From: Mycolicibacterium sediminis
GTDB lineage: Bacteria > Actinomycetota > Actinomycetes > Mycobacteriales > Mycobacteriaceae
Assembly (NCBI RefSeq): GCF_010731735.1
Contig: NZ_AP022588.1
Coordinates: forward strand, 682,001 to 746,000
Reading direction: 5' to 3'
DNA: 64,000 nt
Made by a program: the position numbers and the translations under genes. The notes under the pieces are model-generated. The model saw nothing but the letters and a program-made list of their open reading frames with translations, was not told where the DNA came from and did no database searches. Shown here piece by piece: positions 15,760 to 24,867 of the stretch; positions within the stretch are counted from its first letter, which is position 1, and each line of letters begins with the position of its first letter.

Positions 15760-17229
15760 TCAGGCGTTGACGGGCGCGCGGTGCTTGGTGAAGTGCAGCG
15801 ACTCCTCGTCGACCTTGCCCTGACGGATCAGGCGCAGATCGAGGAAGTAGTTCTGCTTGAGCCGCCACGGCGCCTTGGAGCCGGACTTCGGCAGCTGGTC
15901 GATGGCCCGCAGGAAGTAGCCGGGCGCGAAGTCCATGAACGGCAGTTCGTCGATGCCGTTGCCGGGGTGCTGCGGGACGACGGTGTCGAAACCGTTGTCG
16001 TCCATGTAGTTCAGCACGCGGCAGACGAACTCCGAGACCAGGTCGGCCTTCAGCGTCCACGACGCGTTCGTGTATCCGAACGTGATCGCGAAGTTCGGGA
16101 TGCCGGAGAACATCAGGCCCTTGTAGGTCATCAGCGACGGCAGGTCGATGGGCTCGCCGTTGAGGGTCGGCTTCAGGCCGCCGAGCAGCTGCATGTTGAG
16201 ACCCGTTGCGGTGACGATGATGTCGGCCTGAATGGTCTCACCCGAGTTGAGCTTGATGCCCTCGGGCACGAAGGTGTCGATCGTGTCGGTGACGACGTCG
16301 GCGTTGCCCTTGCGGATCGTCTTGAAGAGGTCGCCGTTGGGGGCGAGGCACAGGCGCTGGTCCCACGGGTTGTAGCTCGGGCCGAAGTGCTTCTCGACGT
16401 CGTAGCCCTCGGGCAGCCGGCGCTTGGCCATGGTCAGCAGCGTCTTGCGCATGTACTGCGGGAACTTCCGCGCGAGCTGGTACTGCGCGGTGCTGAAGAC
16501 GATCGCCTTCCAGCGGTTGATCACGTGCGCGACGTTCTCGGGCAGGTACTTGTTGGCCTGCACCGCGATCGGGTCGACGTCGGGTAGCGAGCCGACGTAC
16601 GACGGCGAGCGCTGCAGCATGGTGACGTGGCCTGCGCCGCTGTTGACGAGTGCGGGGATCAGCGTGATAGCCGTTGCGCCACTGCCGATCACGACGATCT
16701 TCTTGCCGGCGTAGTCCAGGTCCTCGGGCCAGTGCTGCGGGTGCACGATGGTGCCCGAGAAGTCCTCGGCGCCGGGGAAGGTCGGCGAGTAGCCCTCGTC
16801 GTAGTTGTAGTAGCCGGTGGTGGCGAACAGGAACGAGCTGGTGAGCTGAACGGTCTCGTCGCCGCGCTCCACCGTGACGGTCCACTGGTTGTCGGCGTCC
16901 GACCAGTCGGCTGCGACGACGCGGTGGCCGAACCGGACCTTCTCGTCGATGCCGTTCTCGGCGGCGGCTTCCTTGATGTACGTCAGGATGTCGGAACCCT
17001 CGGCGATGGACTTGGCCGACTTCCACGGCTTGAACCGGAAGCCCAGGGTGAACATGTCGGAGTCGGAGCGGATACCGGGGTACTTGAACAGGTCCCAGGT
17101 GCCACCCATGCCCTCACGGCGTTCCAGGATGGCGTAGCTCTTGGAGGGGCAGCGGTCCTGCAGGTGCCATGCGGCACTGACGCCGGAGATGCCGGCGCCA
17201 ACGATGATCACGTCGAGGTGTTCGGTCAT
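15760..17229 (-). CDS. ethA: EthA Baeyer-Villiger FAD monooxygenase
   Basis: The 489-residue flavin monooxygenase inserts oxygen next to ketones and activates ethionamide in M. tuberculosis. Visible motifs are the FAD Rossmann GAGISGVSAAWHL at residue 12, the YPGIRSDSDM segment, the Baeyer-Villiger fingerprint region FSGTIVHPQHW near 160, and the NADPH-binding GSGATAITL near 185. Length equals Rv3854c (489). It is divergent from ethR over a 76-bp intergenic region, the same length as in M. tuberculosis, with a palindromic operator; repression by EthR is therefore expected. ATG 17229 is the only start that fits. Confidence 0.95.
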   Translation of the reverse strand: MTEHLDVIIVGAGISGVSAAWHLQDRCPSKSYAILERREGMGGTWDLFKYPGIRSDSDMFTLGFRFKPWKSAKSIAEGSDILTYIKEAAAENGIDEKVRFGHRVVAADWSDADNQWTVTVERGDETVQLTSSFLFATTGYYNYDEGYSPTFPGAEDFSGTIVHPQHWPEDLDYAGKKIVVIGSGATAITLIPALVNSGAGHVTMLQRSPSYVGSLPDVDPIAVQANKYLPENVAHVINRWKAIVFSTAQYQLARKFPQYMRKTLLTMAKRRLPEGYDVEKHFGPSYNPWDQRLCLAPNGDLFKTIRKGNADVVTDTIDTFVPEGIKLNSGETIQADIIVTATGLNMQLLGGLKPTLNGEPIDLPSLMTYKGLMFSGIPNFAITFGYTNASWTLKADLVSEFVCRVLNYMDDNGFDTVVPQHPGNGIDELPFMDFAPGYFLRAIDQLPKSGSKAPWRLKQNYFLDLRLIRQGKVDEESLHFTKHRAPVNA

Positions 17230-17248
17230 GGCGACACGCTATCAACGC

Positions 17249-17289
17249 CATGTCGAATTGGTCAACAGTGTGTTGAAAATTTCGACATG
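17249..17289. promoter_or_regulatory. EthR operator between ethA and ethR
   Basis: Two nested inverted repeats lie in the 76-bp divergent region. The outer arms are CATGTCGAA (17249-17257) and TTCGACATG (17281-17289); the inner one is TCAACA-GTG-TGTTGA (17262-17276). EthR binds this region as an octamer in M. tuberculosis. The ethR -10 element TAAAGT (17293-17298) abuts the right arm. Confidence 0.75.
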
Positions 17290-17305
17290 CAGTAAAGTCA
17301 GGACC

Positions 17306-17947
17306 GTGACGACCACCAGTGCCAGCCGATCTGGACGCAGCCGTCGATCGACGCGCCCCTCCGGTGACGACCGCGAGGCGGCGATCCTCGCCACCGCCGA
17401 ACGGCTGCTGAGCGACAGGCCGTTCGCCGACATCTCGGTCGACGACCTCGCCAAGGGTGCGGGACTGTCGCGCCCGACGTTCTACTTCTACTTCGCGTCC
17501 AAGGACGCGGTGCTGCTCGCGCTGCTGCAGCCGCTGATCGCCCAGGCGGACACCGGGTTCGACGGTACGATGGACAGTCTGCCGGGTGATCCGCGACGTG
17601 CCTTCCGCGAGGGCATCCGCACCTTCTTCACCGCGTTCGGCTCGCACAGCGTCGTGGCCAAGGCCGGCACCGAGGCCATCGCCGGCAGCCCCGACGTCCG
17701 CGCGGTGTGGTCGGCGTTCATGCAGAAGTGGATCACCCAGACGGCCGCGTTGATCGACGCCGAGCGCGCGCGCGGCGCCGCCCCCGACACCATCTCGTCG
17801 CACGACCTCGCGACCTCGCTGAACCTGATGAACGAGCGCGCGATGACGGCCACCCTCGTCGGCGAGAAGGACGCCGTCGCCGAGGACCGCATCGTCGAGA
17901 CGCTGGCTCACATCTGGTTGACCAGCATCTACGGCGACTCGCAGTAG
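17306..17947 (+). CDS. ethR: TetR-family repressor EthR
   Basis: This 213-residue TetR-family repressor controls ethA. The helix-turn-helix region (DISVDDLAKGAGLSRPTFYFYFASKDAVL) lies near residues 50-78 and the C-terminal ligand domain ends in LAHIWLTSIYGDSQ, closely like EthR (Rv3855). The basic Arg/Ser N-terminal tail is also conserved. GTG 17306 is chosen because TAAAGT lies 7 nt upstream (leaderless); a long upstream extension would run through the operator. The natural inducer is unknown; mycobacterial EthR pockets bind hydrophobic ligands. Confidence 0.93.
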   Translation: MTTTSASRSGRSRRSTRPSGDDREAAILATAERLLSDRPFADISVDDLAKGAGLSRPTFYFYFASKDAVLLALLQPLIAQADTGFDGTMDSLPGDPRRAFREGIRTFFTAFGSHSVVAKAGTEAIAGSPDVRAVWSAFMQKWITQTAALIDAERARGAAPDTISSHDLATSLNLMNERAMTATLVGEKDAVAEDRIVETLAHIWLTSIYGDSQ

Positions 17948-17973
17948 CTCCCGTCGGCAGGAGATGCGAACAT

Positions 17974-19230
17974 GTGTTCGTGTCCGGTGGGCAGGAGCAG
18001 CGGCTGGGTGAGGCCACGATCCTCCATGCCGATCTCGACTCGTTCTACGCGTCGGTCGAACAGCGGGACGATCCCTCACTGCGCGGACGGCCGGTGATCG
18101 TCGGCGGCGGCGTGGTCCTCGCCGCCAGCTACGAGGCGAAGGCCTTCGGCGTCAAGACCGCGATGGGCGGCAGGCAGGCCAGGCAACTCTGCCCGCAGGC
18201 CGTGGTGGTCCCGCCGCGGATGTCGGCATACTCCGACGCCAGTGCCGCGGTGTTCGAGGTCTTCCACGACACCAGCCCGCTGGTCGAACCCCTGTCGGTC
18301 GACGAGGCGTTCCTGGAGGTCGGCGGACTGGCCCGGGTGTCGGGCACGCCGGTGCAGATCGCCGCGCGGCTGCGGGAGCGGGTGCGCGTCGACGTCGGGC
18401 TGCCCATCACCGTCGGGATCGCGCGCACCAAGTTCCTCGCCAAGGTCGCCAGCCAGGAGGCCAAGCCCGATGGGCTGCTGCTGGTGCCACCGGATCGCGA
18501 GCTGGCATTCCTGCACCCGCTACCCGTGCGCCGGCTGTGGGGCGTGGGAGCCAAGACCGCCGAGAAGCTCAACGCCTGCGGCGTCTTCACGGTGTCCGAC
18601 GTCGCCGGCCTCACCGAGTCGACGCTGACGTCGATCGTGGGCGGCGGCATGGGTCGCCAGCTGTTCGCCCTCGCCCATAACGTCGACCGACGGCGCGTCG
18701 TCACGGGCGTGCGCCGACGTTCGGTGGGTGCCCAGCGCGCCCTCGGCCGAGCAGGAAACAGCATGTCGGACAGTGAGATCGACGCCGTCGTCGTCAACCT
18801 GATCGACAAGATCACCCGGCGCATGCGGAAGGCCGATCGCACCGGACGCACCGTGGTGCTGCGGCTGCGTTTCGACGACTTCGGCCGCGTCACCCGGTCA
18901 CACACGTTGCCGCGGGCGACGGCGGCCACGGACGTCGTCCTCGCAGCGGCGCGAACTCTGATCTCGTCGGCCAAGCCGTTGATCGCCGAGCGTGGCCTCA
19001 CCCTGGTCGGGTTCGCGGTGTCGAACATCGACCGCGACGGCGCAGCCCAGTTGGAGCTGCCGTTTCCCGAACGCGCCGAGAACGCCTCCGTCGACCGGGA
19101 TCCCGTCGACCGCAACGCGGTGGACTTCGCCGTCGACGAAGTGCGGCGCCGCTTCGGCAACGCCTCCCTGACCCGCGGCGTACTCCTCGGCCGCGACACC
19201 GGCTTGGAGATGCCGCAGCTGCCCGACTAG
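17974..19230 (+). CDS. dinB3: Y-family DNA polymerase IV, DinB3-type
   Basis: The product is a 418-residue Y-family polymerase for translesion synthesis. The palm-domain motifs are HADLDSFYASVEQ near residue 17 and SVDEAFLEVGG near 110, which provide the metal-binding Asp and Asp/Glu. The thumb HhH motif is near LWGVGAKTAEKL, and the little-finger domain contains RRRSVGAQRALG. A QLELPF sequence near residue 359 resembles a beta-clamp-binding motif. GTG 17974 is supported by GCAGGAGA 9 nt upstream; GTG 17980 is an alternative. The position after ethR corresponds to M. smegmatis dinB3, which M. tuberculosis lacks here. Confidence 0.87.
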   Translation: MFVSGGQEQRLGEATILHADLDSFYASVEQRDDPSLRGRPVIVGGGVVLAASYEAKAFGVKTAMGGRQARQLCPQAVVVPPRMSAYSDASAAVFEVFHDTSPLVEPLSVDEAFLEVGGLARVSGTPVQIAARLRERVRVDVGLPITVGIARTKFLAKVASQEAKPDGLLLVPPDRELAFLHPLPVRRLWGVGAKTAEKLNACGVFTVSDVAGLTESTLTSIVGGGMGRQLFALAHNVDRRRVVTGVRRRSVGAQRALGRAGNSMSDSEIDAVVVNLIDKITRRMRKADRTGRTVVLRLRFDDFGRVTRSHTLPRATAATDVVLAAARTLISSAKPLIAERGLTLVGFAVSNIDRDGAAQLELPFPERAENASVDRDPVDRNAVDFAVDEVRRRFGNASLTRGVLLGRDTGLEMPQLPD

Positions 19231-20246
19231 GGCCGCGCGCCGGTCCACTCGAGCAGCCGGTCCACCGGCCAGGTGTTGACGATGCGGTCGACCGGCACCT
19301 CGTTGTCGAGCGCGCGCTGCGCGCCGTAACCCAGGAAGTCCAGCTGACCGGGGGCGTGCGCGTCGGTGTCGATCGAGAAGGTGCAGCCGATGTCCAGCGC
19401 CAGACGGAGCAGCCGCGTCGGCGGATCGCGACGCTCGGGCCGGGAGTTGATCTCGACGGCCGTGCCGTGATCGCGGCAGGCGGTGAAGACCTTCTCGGCG
19501 TCGAACTGGGATTCCGGTCGGGTCCCCCGCCCGCCCGTGACCAGCCGTCCGGTGCAGTGGCCGAGCACGTCGGCGTGGCCCTCGGAGACGGCACGCACCA
19601 TCCGCCGCGTCATGGCCGCCGAGTCCATCTTCAGCTTGGAGTGCACGCTGGCCACCACGACGTCGAGACGGTCGAGCAATTCGGGCTCCTGGTCGAGGCT
19701 GCCGTCGTCGAGGATGTCGACTTCGATGCCGGTCAGGATCCGCATCGGCGCGAACCGGTCCCGGAGTTCGTCGATGACGTCGAGTTGCCTGCGCAGCCGC
19801 TCCGGCGAGAGCCCGTTGGCGACGGTCAGCCGCGGCGAGTGGTCGGTCAGCGCGCAGTACTCATGGCCGAGCCGCTGCGCGGTGGCCATCATCTCCTCGA
19901 TCGGCGCGCCGCCGTCCGACCAGTTCGAGTGCAGGTGTAGGTCCCCCTTGAGCGCGGCGCGGATCTCGCCGCCACCGAGATTGCCTGCCGCCTTGCGCAG
20001 TTCGGCCAGCGTGTCGGGCTCGCGGCCCGCCCACGCCTGCGCGATCACCGTGGCTGTCTTGGGGCCGACGCCGGGCAGTGTCTGCCAGCTGTTGGCCGCG
20101 CCGTGCTTCTCCCGCTGCGCGTCGTCGAGCTTCTCGATGACGTCGGCGGCGTTGCGGTAGGCCATCACGCGACGCGATTCCTCGCGCGCGCGGTCCTTGA
20201 AGAACGCGATCTCGCGCAGCGCGGCGACGGGGTCGATGCGATCCAT
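19227..20246 (-). CDS. PHP-domain phosphoesterase with N-terminal HhH (Rv3856c-like)
   Basis: This 339-residue protein resembles the C-terminal part of PolX enzymes. It has an N-terminal helix-hairpin-helix region (LPGVGPKTATVIAQAW near 60) and a PHP metallo-phosphoesterase domain with HLHSNWSDG near 105, ALTDHSPRL, GIEVDIL, SVHSKL, GHCTGR and DTDAHAP. These supply the multiple His/Asp metal ligands. It lacks a polymerase domain, so a nuclease or phosphoesterase role in DNA repair is inferred. ATG 20246 is chosen over an extension to 20282. It starts 4 bp after the upstream gene stop (operon) and converges on dinB3 with a 4-bp overlap. Confidence 0.85.
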   Translation of the reverse strand: MDRIDPVAALREIAFFKDRAREESRRVMAYRNAADVIEKLDDAQREKHGAANSWQTLPGVGPKTATVIAQAWAGREPDTLAELRKAAGNLGGGEIRAALKGDLHLHSNWSDGGAPIEEMMATAQRLGHEYCALTDHSPRLTVANGLSPERLRRQLDVIDELRDRFAPMRILTGIEVDILDDGSLDQEPELLDRLDVVVASVHSKLKMDSAAMTRRMVRAVSEGHADVLGHCTGRLVTGGRGTRPESQFDAEKVFTACRDHGTAVEINSRPERRDPPTRLLRLALDIGCTFSIDTDAHAPGQLDFLGYGAQRALDNEVPVDRIVNTWPVDRLLEWTGARP

Positions 20247-20250
20247 TCCC

Positions 20251-20826
20251 CTAGTGTGCGCTCCAGCGCGGATCGCGCCCACTGACGGCCAGCGCCCGCT
20301 CGAACGGCGATGCGGCGGGACCCACCTCGACCGGCGGTCCGAACAGTCCGTCGACCGGCCCGTCGGCGGCGAAGGTGGTGACGTACCCGAGGACCGCCTC
20401 CGCGTCGGCGTCCCGGACCTCGTAGTCCTGGCCGGTGGCGACCGCGATGTCCCAGCCGTGGATGGTGACCTCCCCGAGGGCGATCATTGCGACCACGTCG
20501 CCGGGCATGTCGAGTCCGGCGATGCGGGTCATCCCCTGCCACGCCGCCTGGTCGCCCCACGCGACGGCGAGGCCGGCGAGGTTCCGCGGGTAGCGCTCCC
20601 GCCAGTCGTCGTCGAGCACGTATCCGCCGTCGGCCGGTGGCGCGTCGGTGAGTTCGCCGAGGTCCTTGCGCGCCGCAGCGGCGAACGCGACGCCGAGTGA
20701 TCCCACGTGTGCCACCAGCTCGCGCAGCGAGAGGTGCTCGCACGGAGTCGCCGCGTCCAGTTGGTCGTCGCGGATCGCGCCGAGAAGCGCGGATGTCCGC
20801 GTGCATGCCGTCGTCATGTCGATCAT
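20251..20826 (-). CDS. TIGR03086-type metal-binding DinB/maleylpyruvate isomerase-fold protein
   Basis: The 191-residue protein has the four-helix DinB/MDMPI fold seen in TIGR03086 family proteins: TPCEHLSLRELVAHV near residue 28 gives a metal-binding His, and EVTIHGWDIAVATGQ near 127 gives the second His site. Actinobacterial members are often thiol-dependent (mycothiol) transferases or isomerases, but no substrate can be assigned. Two nearby ATGs (20826 and 20817) are possible starts; the longer is given. It is divergent from the flavin/F420 oxidoreductase gene (69-bp gap) and precedes the PHP gene by 4 bp. Confidence 0.8.
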   Translation of the reverse strand: MIDMTTACTRTSALLGAIRDDQLDAATPCEHLSLRELVAHVGSLGVAFAAAARKDLGELTDAPPADGGYVLDDDWRERYPRNLAGLAVAWGDQAAWQGMTRIAGLDMPGDVVAMIALGEVTIHGWDIAVATGQDYEVRDADAEAVLGYVTTFAADGPVDGLFGPPVEVGPAASPFERALAVSGRDPRWSAH

Positions 20827-20895
20827 GCTGATCCGACTCGACCGGGACCGAGAACTCATCGGCGGCTGCCAGGATTCCGGACTAACGTCGAGTGG

Positions 20896-21750
20896 GTGCG
20901 ATTCGCGTTCAAGACCTCCCCGCAGAACACCACCTGGGCCGAGATGCTCCCCATCTGGCAGGCCGCCGACGAGATCGACGTCTTCGAGTCCGGCTGGACG
21001 TTCGACCACTTCTATCCGATCTTCTCCGACTCCACGGGACCGTGCCTCGAGGGCTGGATCACCCTGACGGCACTGGCTCAGGCCACGAAGCGGCTCCGCG
21101 TCGGCGTGCTCGTCACGGGCATCCACTATCGCCATCCCGCGGTACTCGCGAACATGGCGTCGGCTCTCGACATCGTGTCCAACGGGCGCCTCGAACTCGG
21201 CATCGGCGCCGGCTGGAACGAGGAGGAGTCCGGTGCCTACGGCATCGAACTCGGCTCCATGAAAGAGCGCTTCGACCGTTTCGAGGAGGCTTGCGAGGTG
21301 CTCACCGGTCTACTGACGCAGGAGACCACGACCTTCGACGGGAAGTACTACCAACTCAAGGACGCCCGCAACGAGCCCAAGGGCCCGCAGCAGCCGCACC
21401 CGCCGATCTGCATCGGCGGCAGCGGCGAGAAGCGCACGCTGCCGCTGACCGCGAAGTACGCCGACCACTGGAACTTCGTCGGCGGCACCCCCGAGGAGTT
21501 CGCGCACAAGCGCAACGTGCTGGCGGCCCGGTGCAAGGACATCGGCCGCGATCCGAAGGAGATCACGCTGTCGGCCCACGTGCGCCTCGGCGAAGACCGC
21601 AACTACCGCGGACTGATCGAGGACTGCATCGCGCTCGGCGCGGAAGGTCTGGACCTCGCGATCATCTACCTACCGCCGCCGTACGACCCGGCCGTCCTCG
21701 AGCCACTGGCGGAGGCGATCCGGGACTCGGGGCTGCTCGCCTCGCCCTAG
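20896..21750 (+). CDS. LLM-class F420-dependent oxidoreductase
   Basis: The 284-residue protein is a luciferase-like monooxygenase-fold TIM barrel. Actinobacterial members of this length with LGIGAGWNEEESGAYGI, VTGIHYRHPAVLANMASALDIVSNGRLELGIG and HPPICIGGSGEKRTLPL use coenzyme F420. The substrate is unknown. GTG 20896 is chosen because TAACGT (20883-20888) lies 7 nt upstream, fitting a leaderless promoter; the upstream extension to 20707 would overlap the divergent gene. It is probably monocistronic and ends 57 bp before the broken DUF222 gene. Confidence 0.85.
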   Translation: MRFAFKTSPQNTTWAEMLPIWQAADEIDVFESGWTFDHFYPIFSDSTGPCLEGWITLTALAQATKRLRVGVLVTGIHYRHPAVLANMASALDIVSNGRLELGIGAGWNEEESGAYGIELGSMKERFDRFEEACEVLTGLLTQETTTFDGKYYQLKDARNEPKGPQQPHPPICIGGSGEKRTLPLTAKYADHWNFVGGTPEEFAHKRNVLAARCKDIGRDPKEITLSAHVRLGEDRNYRGLIEDCIALGAEGLDLAIIYLPPPYDPAVLEPLAEAIRDSGLLASP

Positions 21751-21807
21751 CCACGAAAGCCCTCCGCAAGGCCGTGACGTGTCGGACCCCTCTGCGATGA
21801 TGGTGTC

Positions 21808-23061
21808 ATGTCCAGCACGGCAACGCCTTTGGCCACCCAGGCCTCCCCGGCCGAGCGCCGGGACGCGTTGTTCGACGAACTCGCCGAACTGACCGGACAG
21901 CGCAACGCCATCGACGGACGCATCGTCGACATCATCGCCGAGATCGACGGCGACCACCTCTGGGGCGCCACCGGCTGCCGCTCCATCTCCGCTCTCGTCG
22001 CCTGGAAGACCGGCGTCGCACCCCGCAACGCCGACACCGTCGTCGCCGTCGCCCACCGCGTCGACGAGTTTCCCCGCTGCATGGCAGGACTGCGGGAGGG
22101 CCGGCTGTCCCTCGACCAGGTCGGCGTCATCGCCGAACGCGCCGCCGACGGCTCCGACGACCACTACGCCGACCTCGCCGCCGTCGCCACCGTCACCCAA
22201 CTGCGCACCGCGGTCAAGCTCGAACCCCGACCCGACCCCACCCTGAAACCCGAACCACCGCCGGCGTTCGTCAAGACCGACATCCCCGGCGAGGACCACG
22301 TCACCTGGAAGATCTGACTGCCCCGCCTCGACGCCGCAAAATTCGAGGCGGCCCACCAGTCCCACCTCGATGCTCTGATCACCGACTGGAAGCGCGACCG
22401 CGAGAACAACCCCCGGGCGGGTGATCAGGCTCCCCCGATGCCGACCACCATCGATGCGTTCATAGCCCTCGTCGAGGCGGGCTGGGACACCGACGTCGCA
22501 CGCCGACCCCACGGGCAGCGCACCACCGTCGTCGTGCACGTCGACGTCGACACACCCGCCGCCTCACTGCACCTCGGTCCGCTGCTCAGTGACGACGAAC
22601 GTCGCGAACTGCTCTGCGACGCCACCTGCGAGGTGTGGTTCCAGCGCCACGGCCAGCCCATCGGCGCCGGACGGACCACCCGCACCATCGGCCGACGGCT
22701 ACGCCGCGTGCTGGAGCACCGCGACCGGGGCTGCGTGGTCCCCGGCTGCGGCGCCACCCGAGGGTTGCACGCCCACCACCTCGTGCACTGGGAGGACGGC
22801 GGGCCCACCGACCCGTCGAACCTGGTGCTGCTGTGCCCGTTTCACCACCGGCTGCACCACAGCGGCGGCATCACCCTCACCGGACCCGCCGAGCACCTCG
22901 TCGTCACCGACGCGACCGGCGAAGCGATGACCGGGGCATCGCTGGCCCGACCACCCACCACGCCACCACCGGACGTCCCACCGTGTCCGGGCCCGCTCGG
23001 CGAACGCGCCCAATGGTGGTGGTACACACCCTTCGAACCACCACCGACCACACCGAACTGA
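21808..23061 (+). pseudogene. DUF222/HNH endonuclease gene (13E12-like) interrupted by in-frame TGA
   Basis: One continuous frame of 417 codons encodes an N-terminal DUF222 domain and a C-terminal HNH nuclease (RDRGCVVPGCGATRGLHAHHLVHWEDGG...NLVLLCPFHHRLHH), the architecture of the mycobacterial 13E12 repeat family. The frame is interrupted by TGA at 22315-22317, in the conserved region between WKI and LPRLDAAKFEAA, leaving an upstream fragment of 169 residues. The downstream half has an ATG at 22438 but would lack DUF222. A single C-to-T change (CGA to TGA) or a TGG to TGA change could explain it. Codon use remains coding-like on both sides, so the break is recent or a sequencing error. Confidence 0.8.
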
Positions 23062-23066
23062 ACCCG

Positions 23067-23852
23067 TCACGCATCGCCCACGTCGACGACGTGCACCCGA
23101 ACTCCCTGCGCCGCAATCCGTTCCAGCTGTTCGGGATCGGCGGTCGAGTCGGTGACCAGGTGGTCGAGCCGGTCCAGCGCGGTCATCTTGGCCAGCGTGA
23201 CCTTGCCGATCTTGGAGCCGTCGACGGCTACGACGACGCGTTGTGCGTTGGCCGCCATGGCGATCGCGGTGCGCGCCTCCGCCTCGTCGTAGGTGGTGGC
23301 GCCGACCTCGGCGGACATCCCGTCGGCCCCAAGGATCGCGGTGCCAACGGTGATCACCTGGAACGCATGCTCGGACATGGGCCCGACGGCCTCGAGCGAG
23401 TTCGCGCGAACCAGGCCGCCGGTCATGATCACCTTCATGTGCGCGTCGACGGCGCAGTCGGCGGCGATGGTGAGCGAATTGGTCACGATCGTCATGTTCG
23501 GCCTGCCCTTCAGCGAGCGGGCGACCTCCCCGGTGGTGACGCCACCGGTGAGCGCCACCGCCTGCGGACCGGCGGGCACCAGCGCGGCCGCGTGCTGGGC
23601 GATCCGCCGTTTGATGGCGACCATCCGGTGATCGCGCAGCCGCACCGGGATGTCGCTGCCGCTGGGATCGAGTGCCCGTGCGCCGCCGTGGGTGCGCTGC
23701 AGCAGCCCCTGCTCCTCCAGTTCGCTCAGGTCACGCCGCAGCGTCGCCGGCGAGATCCTCAGTTCGTCGCACAGCACGTGGGATGCGACCTCACCGCGGT
23801 CACGCAGCAACGACAGCACCTCCCGCATGCGGTCGGTGCGTCTGATCGACAT
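23067..23852 (-). CDS. DeoR-family transcriptional repressor of the sugar operon
   Basis: The 261-residue DeoR-type regulator has an N-terminal winged helix-turn-helix (RMREVLSLLRDRGEVASHVLCDELRISPATLRRDLSELEEQGLLQRTHGGA) and a C-terminal sugar-phosphate sensor domain of the ISOCOT fold (VALTGGVTTGEVARSL, NSLTIAADC, GADGMSAEVGATT, DGSKIG). ATG 23852 has GAGGAG 9 nt upstream; an extension to 23963 would read into the operator region. It is divergent from the ten-gene sugar operon across 133 bp with two palindromes. It likely represses the operon until a phosphorylated intermediate appears. Confidence 0.9.
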   Translation of the reverse strand: MSIRRTDRMREVLSLLRDRGEVASHVLCDELRISPATLRRDLSELEEQGLLQRTHGGARALDPSGSDIPVRLRDHRMVAIKRRIAQHAAALVPAGPQAVALTGGVTTGEVARSLKGRPNMTIVTNSLTIAADCAVDAHMKVIMTGGLVRANSLEAVGPMSEHAFQVITVGTAILGADGMSAEVGATTYDEAEARTAIAMAANAQRVVVAVDGSKIGKVTLAKMTALDRLDHLVTDSTADPEQLERIAAQGVRVHVVDVGDA

Positions 23853-23881
23853 CTGCGGCACTCCTCGAGGTGACTGGACAA

Positions 23882-23950
23882 TCAGTTTTACTGAGCGTTT
23901 TGCCGATTGCCATTGCGCGTTGTGAGCGAGCTTCTCATGCTCGAAGCATG
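23882..23950. promoter_or_regulatory. Palindromes in the DeoR/sugar-operon divergent region
   Basis: TCAGT-TTT-ACTGA (23882-23894) and CATGCT-CGA-AGCATG (23936-23950) are perfect inverted repeats lying between the regulator and the operon. Either could be the DeoR operator; DeoR-type sites also often contain TTT-rich spacers like the first one. The intergenic region is AT-richer than its surroundings. Confidence 0.5.
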
Positions 23951-23985
23951 TTCCACACGTCACGCATCACAGTGCGGGTCTCCCC

Positions 23986-24867
23986 GTGACGTCGACCACG
24001 ACGGGCGACCTCGTCTCGTCGGCCGCTGCTGCGCGCACGGCCGTGCTGGCCTTCAACGTCGTCTCGATCGAGCATGCCGAGGGCATCGTCGAGGGCGTGG
24101 AGCGCGCTCAGTCGTCGGCCGTGCTGCAGATCAGCGAGAACACCACGCTGTTCCACGGCGGCCGGATCGCTCCCCTGCTCGCGGCGTGCGCACGGATCGC
24201 CAGGCACTCGACAGCCCCCATCGCCATCCACCTCGACCACTTCCAGGATCTCGACCTCCTCCACGAGGCGATCGCCGCGGCGGCCGGGTTGGGCGCGACG
24301 TCGATCATGGTGGACGCCGCGCACCTGTCCTACGACGACAACGTCGCCCGCACGGCGTCGCTGACCCGCGACGCGCATGCCGCCGGTCTCTGGGTAGAGG
24401 CCGAACTCGGCGAGATCGGCGGCAAGGACGGCACGGTGCTCGACGCCCACGCCCCGGGCGCCCGGACCGAACCGAACGAGGCCGCGGCCTTCGTCGCGGC
24501 GACCGGCGTGGACGCCCTCGCCGTCGCGGTCGGCAGTTCCCACGCGATGACCAGTCGGGACGCCCACCTCGACATCGACCTCACCGCCCGCCTCGCCGCC
24601 GCCGTGCCGGTGCCGCTGGTGCTGCACGGCTCCTCCGGCGTCCCGGACGACCAGATCCGACTGGCCGTCGGCGCAGGCATCCGCAAGCTCAACGTCGGCA
24701 CCGCGCTGAACGTGGCCTTCACCGCGGCCGTGCGGGACGCGTTGCACGCCAACCCCTCCGTCACCGATCCCCGCAAGTACCTCGCGGCGGGTCGCACCGC
24801 CATCGGCGACGCCGTCGCACGGCTCTGCGGCCTGGTCGCCGCGACCACGGTGGGAGACGGGCGATGA
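23986..24867 (+). CDS. Class II aldolase of the tagatose/fructose-bisphosphate type (GatY/KbaY-like)
   Basis: The 293-residue protein is a class II zinc aldolase that cleaves a ketose-1,6-bisphosphate to DHAP and an aldehyde phosphate. Zinc and substrate motifs are AIHLDHFQD near residue 84, [12 protein letters not shown] near 135, VGSSH near 180, [12 protein letters not shown] near 210 and KLNVGTAL near 233. In GatY/KbaY enzymes a partner of the GatZ/KbaZ type is needed for full activity, and such a gene follows with an ATGA overlap. GTG 23986 is the first start after the divergent operator. It is the first gene of the sugar operon. Confidence 0.85.
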   Translation: MTSTTTGDLVSSAAAARTAVLAFNVVSIEHAEGIVEGVERAQSSAVLQISENTTLFHGGRIAPLLAACARIARHSTAPIAIHLDHFQDLDLLHEAIAAAAGLGATSIMVDAAHLSYDDNVARTASLTRDAHAAGLWVEAELGEIGGKDGTVLDAHAPGARTEPNEAAAFVAATGVDALAVAVGSSHAMTSRDAHLDIDLTARLAAAVPVPLVLHGSSGVPDDQIRLAVGAGIRKLNVGTALNVAFTAAVRDALHANPSVTDPRKYLAAGRTAIGDAVARLCGLVAATTVGDGR

